64,000 bases of DNA, taken from NCBI GenBank assembly GCA_003993805.1, contig RSEF01000003.1:38342283-38406282 (forward strand). Direction: 5' to 3'. The notes under the pieces were generated by a model that saw only the letters and a program-made list of their open reading frames with translations, was not told the origin of the DNA and made no database searches. Of this stretch, positions 38,901-51,425 are shown piece by piece; position 1 is the stretch's first letter, and each line of letters begins with the position of its first letter. Origin of the DNA: Himantopus leucocephalus. Its lineage: Eukaryota > Chordata > Aves > Charadriiformes > Recurvirostridae. The translations under genes were made by a program, and so were the position numbers.

Positions 38901-41019
38901 AAGTCAGACCTTCTCATGCACTGTACTCTGTATATTGTCATGTTATACAGCTTTTCGAAAAAATAGGATATATGTGAACATTTGTATCATTTGTATGATA
39001 ATTGTCTTTGTTCCTACTTTATTCCCACTTTATCTCATATATCCTTTATGTGAGATAACACAGGCCTCAGTAAATTTTTTTGCCGCATGTTTGTTATTTT
39101 AATCAGAAACTTAAAGATCGTTTGTGTTCTGGAGAAGTTTGGCTATCTCTTGTGCAGATCTGAAAGGACAAAAATATACACCACAAACCCATGAAAACTG
39201 TAAACTTTAGATGGTTCTTTTTTCTTGGCCCTCTTGGCAGGAAAACCCGGTATAAATTGGAGAGTGTATTATCTCTGGTTAATTTTAGGTAATTCTTCCA
39301 AAAGGCAGATGTTTATGACAATATTGCACAATTTCTGGCTTCAGCGTACCTATTTTATAGATAAACAGGGAGCATGCTTGTCCCTGGCCTGATATCTTTA
39401 GGAATCCCTTAAAGCACTTCAGCAGCCTGCTCCTATCTTCCATTCCTCCCTTCTTCCTCCCCTCCAGACCCTTCCAATCCCAACAGCCTTTTCCAAAAAA
39501 AAAGAAAAAGAAATGTTTTATGTCTGAAATCTGGTGCCTAAGTTATCTGTGTCCTGATCAATACATTTCCCACATAGGAAATAGATTTTCTGGTTTGCTG
39601 CTTACTTGCTACGTACATCTGTATAGCACCAGCGCCTTCAGTTCTTTGATTCTTTTCTAGTTGTTTTTCTTGTATCCTTCCATTACAACCACATGTTGAC
39701 CCTCAAAAGTGATACTGAGCAGCATAATTCTCAATGCCTTCTGTAAGCTCACACTCCCATAATTGCTCCACCATCTACCTTTCCTTATTTTCACACATTG
39801 TGCATATGGGTAAAATTTCTTACTGTTTTCTCCAGTCATGCCAGCTGTTTTTCAGGCACAATTTTGATGTCTCTAGGTTGTCCAATATATTCTATCACAC
39901 ATAAGTAGAAGTTCAGCAACATCAGTGTTAATTTGCAGTACCTTATTCAGTATATACCACATTTGTTAGGTAGGCTAAGACTTTCTTAAATCGCTTCGTT
40001 GCTGCAAGAGTTTTCTGACAGTGTTCATCGAGTAGCTCTATATTTATATACTGGTGCTTACTAGCTGCAGTTTTAGCTTCTAGTTTCTGTTTTAGTTTCT
40101 AGTTTCACCTTTCACTTATGCCAAGAGCTATTTGAATCCGAATTTTACAGATAGTGATCTGCTAGAGATGTTGGTGAACTAAATCACCAAGTTTCCCAGA
40201 GTTTCATTTTTCTCTGACATAACTACAAGTGTTGATTTCTCCATCTCTCACATAGCATTTCCAAGGTGTTTTAAGACACGTCTTGAGAGCTGTGTTCTCT
40301 GTCAATGATAACTTCATCTGTAAAGGTTTGGGTTTTTTTGTTTTGCACAGTAGGATGTCTTTCAGATTAAGATATTAAACCATTTAGGGCTTCAGGCTTT
40401 CTCTGGAATAAGGATTTCAGTCCTAGTCTACCTGCCTACCAGAACTGAAAGATCCAGTTTGGTTTTGGATTTTTTTTACTTAAACAGTAATAGTTGGTGT
40501 CTTTGCCTTGTAACCGGGGAATCCTTTTATTATTTTTTTTGTACACGCATACTTGCAATTTGCAAAGTAAGGACTTACGCAGCCCTTACCTGAGCTCTTT
40601 TCATTAGTCTGCTTGCTGTTACACACCAATTAAAGGACACGCATGAATAAAATAGAAGTGACTATTAAACATGTACTAAGCAAAGACAAAGCTCTCATAT
40701 CCTAACCTACAAATGCCTGAGCATATATTACAGAGACCTGTGTGCTGTGAGAAAAAGGCAGCATAGTTATTCAGCTGGAACGATTTTGAGAACGATTTTT
40801 AAGAATTCACAGTGTCTGTGTGAATTTTGCTAAGAAGAAAAGGGGGGGAGTTGATGGCATACCGATTCTAAACAAAGGTTTGGTTAGAACCTGAGCTAAA
40901 ATGGGATTGGGAAGTGATATCAAGGGAGCAATTAATAGTTAAAAATAGATACATATGAAGCATATGTGGAGTTTTGGATTCCTTTGACAGTAACTGAGCA
41001 TTGCTTTGAAAAAGCTATT

Positions 41020-43130
41020 TTAGAGGCAGAAGTCATGGTGAAAAGGGAGACAAAGGGGAGGAGAATCATTAAAAAAGAAAGATAAACTTACAATACTATC
41101 TCTGATGAAAGAGAAAAAAAGAGAGAGGGCATGCAGAAAACAGCAGCAGAGAAGTTGTGAGGAACAATGCATTCTCTGGGGGGAGAATTAGAAGGAGTCT
41201 GATTTTATTCAGAAAATATCTATTTATTTGAATAAATTGTCAGTTTGAGTTGAGGAGGCAGAGAGTGGAGGCTTGGCAGTGCTTCTAAGGAGGAAATCAA
41301 TTAAGAGTTCCTAGTGGTGGAGATGTGAACAGTGGTGAAAAAGGAAAACTGTGGTACTTAAGCAAGAAAACAGTCTAAACAACCTTAGAGATAAAAGCTG
41401 ACAAAGATGAAAAAGCAATAATTTTTTCTATTGAAAAAGTGGAAAAGTTACTGAAAAGGAAAAACACAGTTATGAGGGAGGGAAGAGGAAAGGAGCAGCA
41501 GATAAGGAGAGCAAAGAAATTGAAGAACGTAGAGTCTGTTTAAAGGGTGAATCAAGGAACTTGACTAGGGAGAGGGAGTGATGGAAAGACAGTGCTTTGA
41601 AGAGGGGCGTGCAGAACCAGAAAATTGAAGGAAGTATTGTCAAACAAGAACTCTGTCAATGAATGACCAAATTCCTAGTGAGATGATCCATCCAGCACAG
41701 AAACCAGAGAATGAAGGTCAGAGAGGTTCTGCAGCAAAATAGGTGATGCTGAGTAAAGTTGAAATTTCCCAGACAGATGTTGACAGGAAAGGAAGAGAAA
41801 AAAACTGAACATGCAGGTGAGAGGAAAAGGTAAACTACTGCAGTAAGAAAATCCTAGAGACCACACAGTTACTGGTGTGACGGTAGACTACAAGTTCACC
41901 CACTCAAGGTCTGTTAGTTTTCCTTAACCCCATAAAACTAGAAAATCCAGTCCTTCTATACAGGGAACGTTTGGAGGTATCAGAACTAGTTCTGAATTAT
42001 CCGATCCTGGTATAAGAAACGACACAGCCACATTAGGATAGTACTCTGCCTTATATAATTAGTGGTAGAATTGTGCCATAGGTGACTACTCAGGGAAATG
42101 CTGAGAATATTGACTGCTACACAAACAGTAGTTGCACTACCTCATAAATACAACAGCTCCTGGCCTTCAGAAATTTAGGCAATGGCTAATCTTCTCCTTA
42201 CTTCTCTGTACAACGTCTAAGTGTTGGATTATGCAATTTAGAGTGAAAGGGTTGACGGTGTGATGTGACCTTATGCTTACCTGCAAAACCCTCCTGCATG
42301 TATTCCCTTGGCTGCCACAAAAGGTGCTTCTTCCTTCCTTTCCACTCTAGTTTTCTACTAGGCCAGAACCCCAAACACTGATGGTACCTAACCCTGAGAT
42401 GTCTGCCAAGCCCCAGATAATCCAATTTCATGGTTAAGCAGGTGATTCAGTGCTTCTCCTCTCCCACCCCCTTACCTCTCCCAGATGCTCTTCTCCTCTG
42501 TTGAGTATACTGGAACCTCTTTTCTCAGGTTCAGTTTATCATTTCATCATCAGGCAAGACACAGAAGCCTGAATCATCTTTAGTAATGTGACTTTGAAGA
42601 TGAAAGTAAGAAGGAAGACGCAAAAAGCAAATGACTGTGGGTAAAGAGCTGAACACAGACAGTAACTGATTACAAATGTTGGAAGGGTAACAAAAGACAG
42701 GCTAGGCTATAGCACCGCTAAGGAAAAAGGGTCTAAGAAACAGAAGGTAGTCTGTCCAAAGGGCCATGAAAGCTGAAAAGAGTGAGAGCAAGATAAATAC
42801 ATCAGAAAGAAAAAAAAAACACCTTCAGAAAATGATGCAAGTCCAGTAATGAATAATAAAAAATAGGTATTTTACAAACAAAGTAAAGTCGTCTTGGAGG
42901 AAAACTGAAGAATGCAATGCACATGTGACCAGTAAAGGGAGAGAGGGAAGAGTATAGGCAACCAAAGAACAATTACAAGAAGCCCAGAAATATCAAAATT
43001 AGGGAGGAAAAGCCTTTTTTTCTGACTTCTCCCCATTATCACAGAAGATAAAAGAGAGAGAAGACAAAGAAAAAAGATACTGCCACAGTTGCAAACACTT
43101 TCCTAAGAAGAAAATCAGCTTTCTCTAGCC
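41020..43130. other. Purine-rich (G/A) intronic region
   Basis: The + strand is strongly biased to A and G at about 41020-41870 and again at 42590-43130, with runs such as GAAAGAGAAAAAAAGAGAGA near 41110 and GGGAGGGAAGAGGAAAGG near 41480. The part between (about 41880-42590) is less biased. No clean tandem unit and no coding frame is visible. Similar but shorter purine bias is seen near 24930-25540 and at 63830-64000. Confidence 0.55.
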
Positions 43131-44207
43131 ATGCAGTGCACTTTTGGAAGATATGGTTGATGGGCTGCCAGAAGTGAAGATAAAGTTCTGGAATCAAAGT
43201 GTGTTCATTACAGTCACATCACGAATACATTTCCATATTAATTCAGGTATGTTGAATGATGCACCCCAAGGATTTAATGTATTTTTAAGGCTGGCCAGCA
43301 TTTCAGAAGTCTTCTGAAAACTGGCAAAAGTGACAGCCAACAAGTAGAAGCATCTTAAACCAGGTCTTTCAACTTGATTCATTGTTGATGAAATAGAAAA
43401 GAGAAAAAGAATATCTTTTCATGCAATAGTGTGCTTGGCAGACTTTGAAAAATGGAATTAGATCCTACATTGCTACGAAACAAAAGCCTCAGTATATGCA
43501 GTCATAAAAAGGAAAAACATTTAGGAGATTAATTTTCTTGTCATAGAGGGAATTTGCAAGATTTACCACAGCATTTTGTGGAGAACTTCACTTTAGACAG
43601 TGACACAAAATACACATTTTAAAAACATTTATGTAAATACAACTGGAGATCTTGCTTGGGAAAAATGGGAAATGGCTGCATGTTGTACTGTTTGAGGTGT
43701 TCTGAAACACAGATATTCTGTCCTATGAAACATAATGTAAGTTCTCAAATCTTACAAAAAAATCACACAAAGTAACTTATGACCAGGGGAATGTCCTACT
43801 AGTTGCTTGGTTTCATGACAATAGCTAGAGATAAGTTATCTTAGATATTTGTCTCAGTACTGCACCAGCATAAGGCCTTTTATTTTTCAAGGGATTTCAA
43901 AATGTGTAACCAAGTTGGGTAATATTACCTCCACCAATTCACCACCTTAGAATTTTGAGATGAAAAGCAGGTTTACATGCTTGCGGTAAGATAACATCCT
44001 GAATGCATACTCAAGCTTTATCTGTTGCTACCCATCTGGATTCAGTTCATCTGTGTATTGTCTTGCTGGCATGTTTGCAGTGCAGGTGAGCTCTATCAAT
44101 GCTGAATATTTATCAAAAGATATTATCAAATTGTGCAAGGTTACTTGTGCCACTAGAGAGAAAGAAAGAGAGGGAGCGGGGAAAAAATGGTCTTTTTCAT
44201 CGACATC

Positions 44208-44500
44208 CATAGAATCATACATTAGTTTGGGTTGGAAGGGATCTTTAAAGGTCACCACGCCTGCAAAGATCAGGGACATCTTCGACTAGATCAGGTTGCT
44301 CAGAGTCCCATCCAACCTGACCTTGAATGTCTCCAGGGATGGGGCATCTACCACCTCTCTGGGAAACCTGTTCCAGTGTTTCACCGCTGTCATTGTAAAA
44401 AAATTTTTCCTTATATCTAGTCTGAATCTACACTCTTTTAGTTTAAAACTGTTATCCCTTGTCCTATCGCAACAGGGCCTGCTAAAAAGTTTGTCCCCAA
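44208..44500 (-). mobile_element. CR1 LINE, 5'-truncated 3' end
   Basis: The segment reads on the + strand as the reverse complement of a CR1 3' end: AGAATCATAC, then GTTTGGGTTGGAAGGGATCT, then CATCCAACCTGACCTTGAAT and further typical blocks. CR1 elements are non-LTR retrotransposons that are usually 5'-truncated, as here. On the minus strand it still encodes the C-terminal end of ORF2 (FRLDIRKNFFTM...HWNRFPREVVDAPSLETFK...LDGTLSNLI), with the stop at 44286-44288, followed by a short 3' UTR that ends in the CATAGAATCATA tail at 44208. Similarity fades near 44500. Only about 300 bp remain and no reverse transcriptase is present, so it cannot move on its own. Confidence 0.93.
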
Positions 44501-45671
44501 ACATTGAGCTGTAACACAAATAAAATGATATTGACTTGCACTAAAATTGTTAATTTTATTAAGTACTCCATGCTTGCAACCCCCTGCCTTGCTCTGAAAG
44601 CAGCATTGTGCCAGGGGAGTACTTCTGTCTTCTGATACCTCGAGAAGAACAAGAAAATACAGTGGTTATACATCTCTAATGTGTTAAACTGTGCCCACAG
44701 ATGAACAATCAACTCCAGATATTGCAGTGGGACATGGCTTTTCCCCTCCCGTTTGCAGTGGTGAGGATTGTCACTGTGTCTGATCTTTGGATTTGAAAAA
44801 GACCAGGGATAGAGCATTTACTGCATCCACTGACACTAATAAAAACCCACAGCAAATCGTACTCAGACCCTGCTAAGTTAAGCAAGGGAAGAGTGACAAT
44901 AAATTTGCTGATGAGTGAAAAAGACGGCGCTGCATAGAAATCAGTGGTGGTTTGTGGATCCTGATTTCACTGGAGGTCTCAGCAACATACAATTCAGTGG
45001 CAAAGGGCCTTCACTGTTGGTGATAATGGTGTGGTATATATAGTTGGGGGGGTTCAACCTGCTTAGGGAGTCAAGCACTAAGATTTCTTCTGTGAAATTT
45101 ACTTCAAAAGTCAGAACTGGACAAATATTTGCCAGGTTGAATGTGGAAGAAAATTTACTTACAATTTCTCTGTTATTCACCCGAAAATGCTCTCTCTTCC
45201 TTTTTGTGCCCTATATTTAAACATAAGACAAGGTGAGGTTCTTGGCTGTTCTGAACTAATCGAACTTTTTTTACATCAGGTAAGGACGTAAAAGATTCTC
45301 CATGAAACTCTGCCTTTCTCCCAGGCACAAATGCAGTTATTCATGGTGTATATTCACATTTTGCATATACTCATACCAGTTTCTCTTGCTGTTACAGCTT
45401 CCTGGCTAGGTAAATTCATAACTAACTGGATTGCTGTTATCTTTAGCAAGTTGGGTTGTATTTTACTTCAGTTTTGTTGCTGATGTTCTTATATCTGCCT
45501 ATTATTCCCTGCCTTTGCAGTCATTTTATCAAGATCTATTTGTAATGGCTTCAAGCAAATATATGCATGCTTAAGCCGTACAACTTGCATTCCAGTAAAC
45601 AGCGCAATCCTTTGGCCATTTCTGCACACTCCTCAGGTGGCTCATCCCTAGCCCCCGGGGCTACCCTTTGG

Positions 45672-45731
45672 CAAATTTCTGCTTGCTTTTGTTTAACCAA
45701 ACAAATTTCTGCTTGCTTTTGTTTAACCAAA
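45672..45731. repeat. 30-bp perfect tandem duplication
   Basis: Two identical copies of a 30-bp unit beginning CAAATTTCTGCTTGC, at 45672-45701 and 45702-45731, with no N between them. The perfect identity suggests a recent slippage or duplication event, or an assembly collapse or expansion. Confidence 0.9.
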
Positions 45732-48700
45732 CTTTGGTTGACCAAAGTGATTTGATTTCCAGGGTCTTTGGCAGTGCTAGTGACAGCAATGGCTTATATA
45801 GAGATACCTTAGTCTGTTCCTGAAACAAAGTTAGCATGTTGTATTCGATACAATAACACTACCCCAACTTGTGATTAAGTGCTTAGTGAGTTCCATTTCC
45901 TTATAAGAACATGTGTAAGAACCCAAGAATGTATGCCACAAGTGAACTAAGCATTAATCTGTCAGCAGCTTAAGTGTGTTTGGGATAGTGCAATGGAAAT
46001 ATGTGGTATAGTGACACAGTGTTTGTTCTCTGGGAAGCACTTAAGAGCAGATGGAACCTGTAAAATAGACTGATTCGTGAAAGTGTGCAGCTTCTATCAG
46101 ATTTGTTGGATGCTTCCTTGTTTTAACCTAAATAAACACAGGCCATGTATGCTTGAATTTTCAGTAAGGTGCCAGTAGCTGTAGATGGGGAACCCAACAT
46201 TAATAGGTGCACAGAAATTCGTCAAGAAGGGACTTTTACTTAAAAGGCATGCTTGTCTCCTAAAATAATGAGATGGGTAAAAAGTATAGCGTCATTGTGG
46301 ATTTATCCTAAGGAAGTGAAAAATGCTTCAGGATTCTACAACAACATAAAGAATAAGATGCTGGAGTCTCATTACAATTCAATGGAAAATTAAATCCATA
46401 GCAGGCATGTCTTAAAATTCTAGTATAAATCAGTAGCATCTATAGAAATGAGGTAAGGTTGTATGGAAATGACATACAAATCCGTAACATTTAATATGAA
46501 AATGTTAAGCAACCTACAGATCTGTTGAAGCATACTGTAAAACTGCAGACAATGGATATAGTTGCAAGTTGAATTCCGCTATGGTATGTGTGTAAGGGAG
46601 ACATTACATTTATATCCTTAGTGGTGGCTTTCTGAGCTCCACCACTTGCGAATCTGAAGAAATAATAAAGCCGATATCAAGATCTGGAAGACCCTTGTAT
46701 TTATGCAGACCTTAACCACAGTCACTACTTTATGGTTTTTGAGTTGCATTCCATTTTGACGGTGACAATTTAGTTTTTGAGTTCCAGAATTTGCACCAAG
46801 TTGAACCTTGGGATGGAATTTTCAGACAGCCTACATTGACATTTATCCTATTGTTTTATACTGGAGTAAATCAGCCTAATAACTGAATCAAAAGAAAGGC
46901 TAGATTTTCAGAAGCTTGGGGTGGTTTTTTTTTCATTTTTTGAAAGCAATCAAATCAATGTGTGTCCCAAAATAAAAAAGAGGATGTGGATTTCTAACGT
47001 CTTGCTTTCTGTGTGGTGCAGAATTTCTGTACCTGTAGCAGAGACCGTGTTTCAGCTGAATTCTAGAAATTTGCCTGGGGTGAGTGGAGTAAGAAATAAT
47101 ATTAAAAATGTGTCTCTGGAAATATAATTCTACTTTTGTGAATTATGTGTGCTGCAGTCTCCAGTTAACTTTAAAACTACATTTTAGATGTTCTTCAGGG
47201 TATAGTATATACTAGACTATTGAGCTATTTTGCATGTGCTGTTGGTAGGAGGACATATCCTTAGCATGCTTTTGAAAGGCTCGATAAAGGTCATACCTCT
47301 TCAAACCTAAGTGAATCTTGACTATGGAAAGTATGGCAAAACCTGTATAGATGCAAAAAAAACTCCAGACCAAACCCCTCAATTTTTCCCAGCAATAGTG
47401 TATCATGCATATTCTTCTGCCCAGAGCAGAGGAGAGTAGAATGGCAAGGGTCAGGGACATGCTGAAAGAATGCCATACGTTGTCCCACTAAGTGCTTTGT
47501 CTTGCAGCAATCACTAAGAAATTAGACATTTTGGTGTCAATGAGGCTTGTATGTTTGTGTTGTCTGTGCCTTTGCTTGTTAGTGCTACCTAGCAACTTGC
47601 ATAAAAGATGCACACATCAACTTCATACACATTCACGTGTATGAAGTTCCTACAAGTTTGCAGAAAGTAAGAGGCCACGTATAGAGTGCCTATAAAGAGA
47701 AAAGAAGTTTAAGCTCATGTTCAAATGTATTAACAGACACCGAAATGTCCACATAGCAAAAAGCAGGTTTTAATGCCCCAGTGTCGGGGAAAAAGCTTCA
47801 GACCTATCTTACTATGGTAGCATAGAACAACCACAAGCCACAAGGAGTTTGGTAAATTTTGGTGTTCCCACAACGCGTTGAACTCTGTCATTCTGCTGCT
47901 CACCTCAGTGGCACAGCTATGGGCAGAAGCTAAGCCCTTTCTCACCCCCATTGAGGAAAGGGAGAAGTTACAAAGAAGGTGAAACAGAGCCATATACAGC
48001 AGCCAATTTATTTGTTTATTCTGAGGCCCATATTTCTCTTAGAAATGATGTCATGAGAGGTCAACATCTGCATTTTACAGGCATTATACTGTGTGATATT
48101 ACATCTTAATGAATGCTTTAGATTAACAGAATTTGCATAGTATCAGTGGAAACATTTGCTTTCCTGCCTGCTTTTTGTGCTACAGAATGGTTGATTTGGT
48201 TTGTTGTAATTATGTTGTTCTATTTTTAATATATGGAGCAAAAAAATTACCATGGTAAAATGGGGCAAAAATTTCAAAAACAAGGCAAATCTTGAATCCT
48301 GTCTGCAACTTCAATGTTACTTGAACATTATGTGGAAAAAAAAGTCATAGCGTACACAGCAGTTCTTACTACACTGCCTGGATGGAGTTGAGAGGGTTTG
48401 TCAAGTCTGCAATCTTTTATATATCAAAGTAAACACAATCTTTGGTTAATGTGTTTGGAAAAAATTCAAAGCCATCAGGTGGAATACTTGGCACTGTTGT
48501 AGTTATTGGCAAAATTCTCTTGGCTTCATTAGGGCTAGAGTTTCATCTGCTGTGCTGGCTGTAAATCAGTCAGCTGTAGATGGCTTGTGGATGAGTCATA
48601 TGGAAGTGTCCCCAATATCTTCAGAGCTGTCAAGTCTCACACGCTGGGTAAGAAACTTGGTCTTCTGACCTCTCCCTCATGCTCCCCAACCCCAGTGCAG

Positions 48701-50525
48701 TGGCTGTTGCTTGTCTCCATCTCCATGTCTGTCACATCTGACAATGAGGATCCCTGGGAAAAGTAAGCTGGAATAATTTATTGCTAGATGATTCATTGTC
48801 CAGGAGCAATGCAGTGATAGGTCCTCTTCTCTCACGTCGCTTGAAGTGCAGACAGTCACACGCTCATACGCTTATCATCCAATGCTTGAATCTTTCATGT
48901 GTGGATCCTGTAGCATGTTTCTCTTCCTCGGTTCTTCATAAATTCAAGACCTGATTCTCTTTCATGTACATAATTTTTGAATTAGCAAACTTCTCTGGGA
49001 GAGCTGCACTTATGACTTTTGTTCACTGTAGGAGTTTTTGTTACAATATCTTGACAGATGTTTCTAATTCTCCCTGAGTTCAATGAAGCATTGTCTACTC
49101 TTTAATTTTAGTGTAGCCACGTTTTGCAATTTTACTTTATTCTCAATAGCTGAATATACCTGCTTTTCACAGTCTGATGGAGATTACAAATTATTTTCTC
49201 ATGTAACCCAGACAAAGCAGTGATTTTGAAAGCAAAGAAGATTTTGTGAGGCATCCGTAGAAAGCTCTTCACTGTATAATGCACCCTCTTCTGCTAAGAA
49301 AAAGGGGTTTGGATAATGCAAAAAACCCTATTACCAAGTCTTTTTTTAAGTATCACTCTTAACTTAACATCAATGAAGAAAACTACTGAGTAAGAGTTCA
49401 GGGAAATGAAAAGGGAACTTATAATTAATAATTTTGAAACTGTCCACTACGTTACTTTCCTCTTCTTGAAGAGCCCGCTGTGCAGTGTAGGAGTTTGTCA
49501 TACATTATTGTCTTTTTTGAATGCCAGTCTTTAATAAGCTGATATTTGTGTACTTAACATTTCTCAGAAACTTTTTTTACATGGAGATTATATGGGGTCA
49601 AAGCCATCATAAAATTGTGTATCCAATTTTGTGAAGATTGATACTTGCATGACTGTTGCCCTTTTCTTTACTCTTTCACAGCTTTTGGTTTTCAGTGACT
49701 TCAGTATGGTGACTTTTGATTTCAAAATATTTTTAAAAAGAAGCCAAAGAGAGGTTGGTGGATCAGAGGGACCAGACGTAATGTTACTATCTAACTTGAA
49801 GTGATAGAAAAATGAAGTCAGTGTGTAGTGCAAGTGTAAGTCTAAATAGTGAGAATAAAACCAGCCTCTGACTGACGCTGGCAATGTATTTGGTAGTGGA
49901 AGAGTTGGGGGTGGCCCGTCACAGTCTGAAGGAGCAACCCCTGATTTATGTACTGCCTTGGTTTTAATAGCTGCCACCTTTGTTCCTTCTCTAGTCTCAA
50001 AATATCCCAAATTTTGTACATAGTCTGCCTTCTGTGTCACTGCATGTTGCTCTCTTTCATCCCTGACACCAACCTATGCTTGCCCTTTGACCAAGCTATC
50101 ACTGACCTTTAACTTTCTGCTGATACAAATCATACTAGTGACCAGAGTCGTGATATTTATATAAGATATATACAACCCTCTGTTTCTAATAAGAAGACTA
50201 CATAATTTCAGAAAAAGAAATATTATTAAATAGACATACTTTATAGAATGTTGTCTGGTTTATTCTCCTGAAGACAGCTTGCTAATAACAGTCACTCAGG
50301 AGATCTGTTTTTCTTCTTTACATTTAAATGTTTGCCTTTTGTAAGCCACAGATTTCCCTGAAGTGCTATCCATAAACGTACAAGCATACGGAAAAGTTGG
50401 CTGCAGACATGTGCAATGAGCATATTGGAAACTTGCAGCCTGTGGGCTCCTTAAAACACAGGATTTCAGAGCCTAGCTCAGTATGTTCCTTGTAGCCTTT
50501 CACTGCTTGTTAACACACAAGTCCT

Positions 50526-50794
50526 TCATGATAGCTGTGAGCAGCACCAGGAGAACTTCTGGCTGTAAGTGTGTCAGCTCTAAAGGAAAAATACCACCGT
50601 GCCAATGGTCAACATGAGTTGTTCACCAGTCTCCAGAGCTAAGGGAGCTATTTTTCCGNTCATGATAGCTGTGAGCAGCACCAGGAGAACTTCTGGCTGT
50701 AAGAAGTGTGTCAGCTCTAAAGGAAAAATACCACCGTGCCAACGGTCAACGTGAGTTGTTCACCAGTCTCCAGAACTAAGGGAGCTATTTTTCC
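50526..50794. repeat. ~133-bp direct duplication around a single N (probable assembly artefact)
   Basis: Positions 50526-50657 (132 bp) and 50660-50794 (135 bp) are the same sequence with three substitutions and one 3-bp insertion (AAG) in the second copy. One G and the N at 50659 separate them. The pattern is that of overlapping contig ends from two haplotypes left unmerged. Confidence 0.87.
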
Positions 50795-51025
50795 ATTAGA
50801 TTTTTGTCTCTGATTGACTGACTTATTATGCTGATTGACTGGATGATAACTATGCTGCAGTGTTCATGCACTACTTATTACACATCAGAGAATTCACTAG
50901 AGAGAGAGCGTAATGGTTTTATAGTGCACAAACCAGTTTCCCATGAGTGGGCAATTTATAACATTTTTCCTGCATGCATTCCATCATATAAAATAAGGAG
51001 GTGATTGGTGACAGCCAAGATGGTT

Positions 51026-51281
51026 TCACCAAGGGCAAATCGTGTCTGACAAATTTGATGGCCTTCTACAATGGCGTTACAGCATTGGTCGATAAGGAAA
51101 TAGCAAGTGACATCATCAAATGCAAAGCATTTGATGCTGTCCCACATGACATTNTCACCAAGGGCAAATCGTGTCTGACAAATTTGATGGCCTTCTACGA
51201 TGGTGTTACAGCATTGGTCGATAAGGAAATAGCAAGTGACATCATTAAATGCAAAGCATTTGACACTGTTCCACATGACAT
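51026..51281. repeat. 127-bp direct duplication around a single N inside the CR1 remnant (probable assembly artefact)
   Basis: Positions 51026-51152 and 51155-51281 are the same part of the CR1 reverse transcriptase with six differences (about 5%), separated by one T and the N at 51154. Both copies share the same 12-bp deletion relative to CR1, so they derive from one locus, not two insertions. Confidence 0.85.
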
Positions 51282-51325
51282 CCGTGTCTCTAAATTGGAG
51301 AGATGTGGATTTGATGAATGGACCA

Positions 51326-51425
51326 NNNNNNNNNNNNNNNNNNNNNNNNNNNNNNNNNNNNNNNNNNNNNNNNNNNNNNNNNNNNNNNNNNNNNNNNNNN
51401 NNNNNNNNNNNNNNNNNNNNNNNNN
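51326..51425. other. Assembly gap, 100 N
   Basis: Exactly 100 Ns, a conventional placeholder. The left flank is CR1 reverse transcriptase and the right flank is the CR1 3' tail, so the repeat probably caused the gap. The true distance may well exceed 100 bp. Confidence 0.99.

Noticed and set aside
49588..50040. 150-codon open frame on the minus strand, longest single frame free of gap characters.
   Set aside because: Composition and sequence show no known motif, no Kozak or poly-A context stood out, and it is a single frame in an intron. Kept only as a possible chance ORF.
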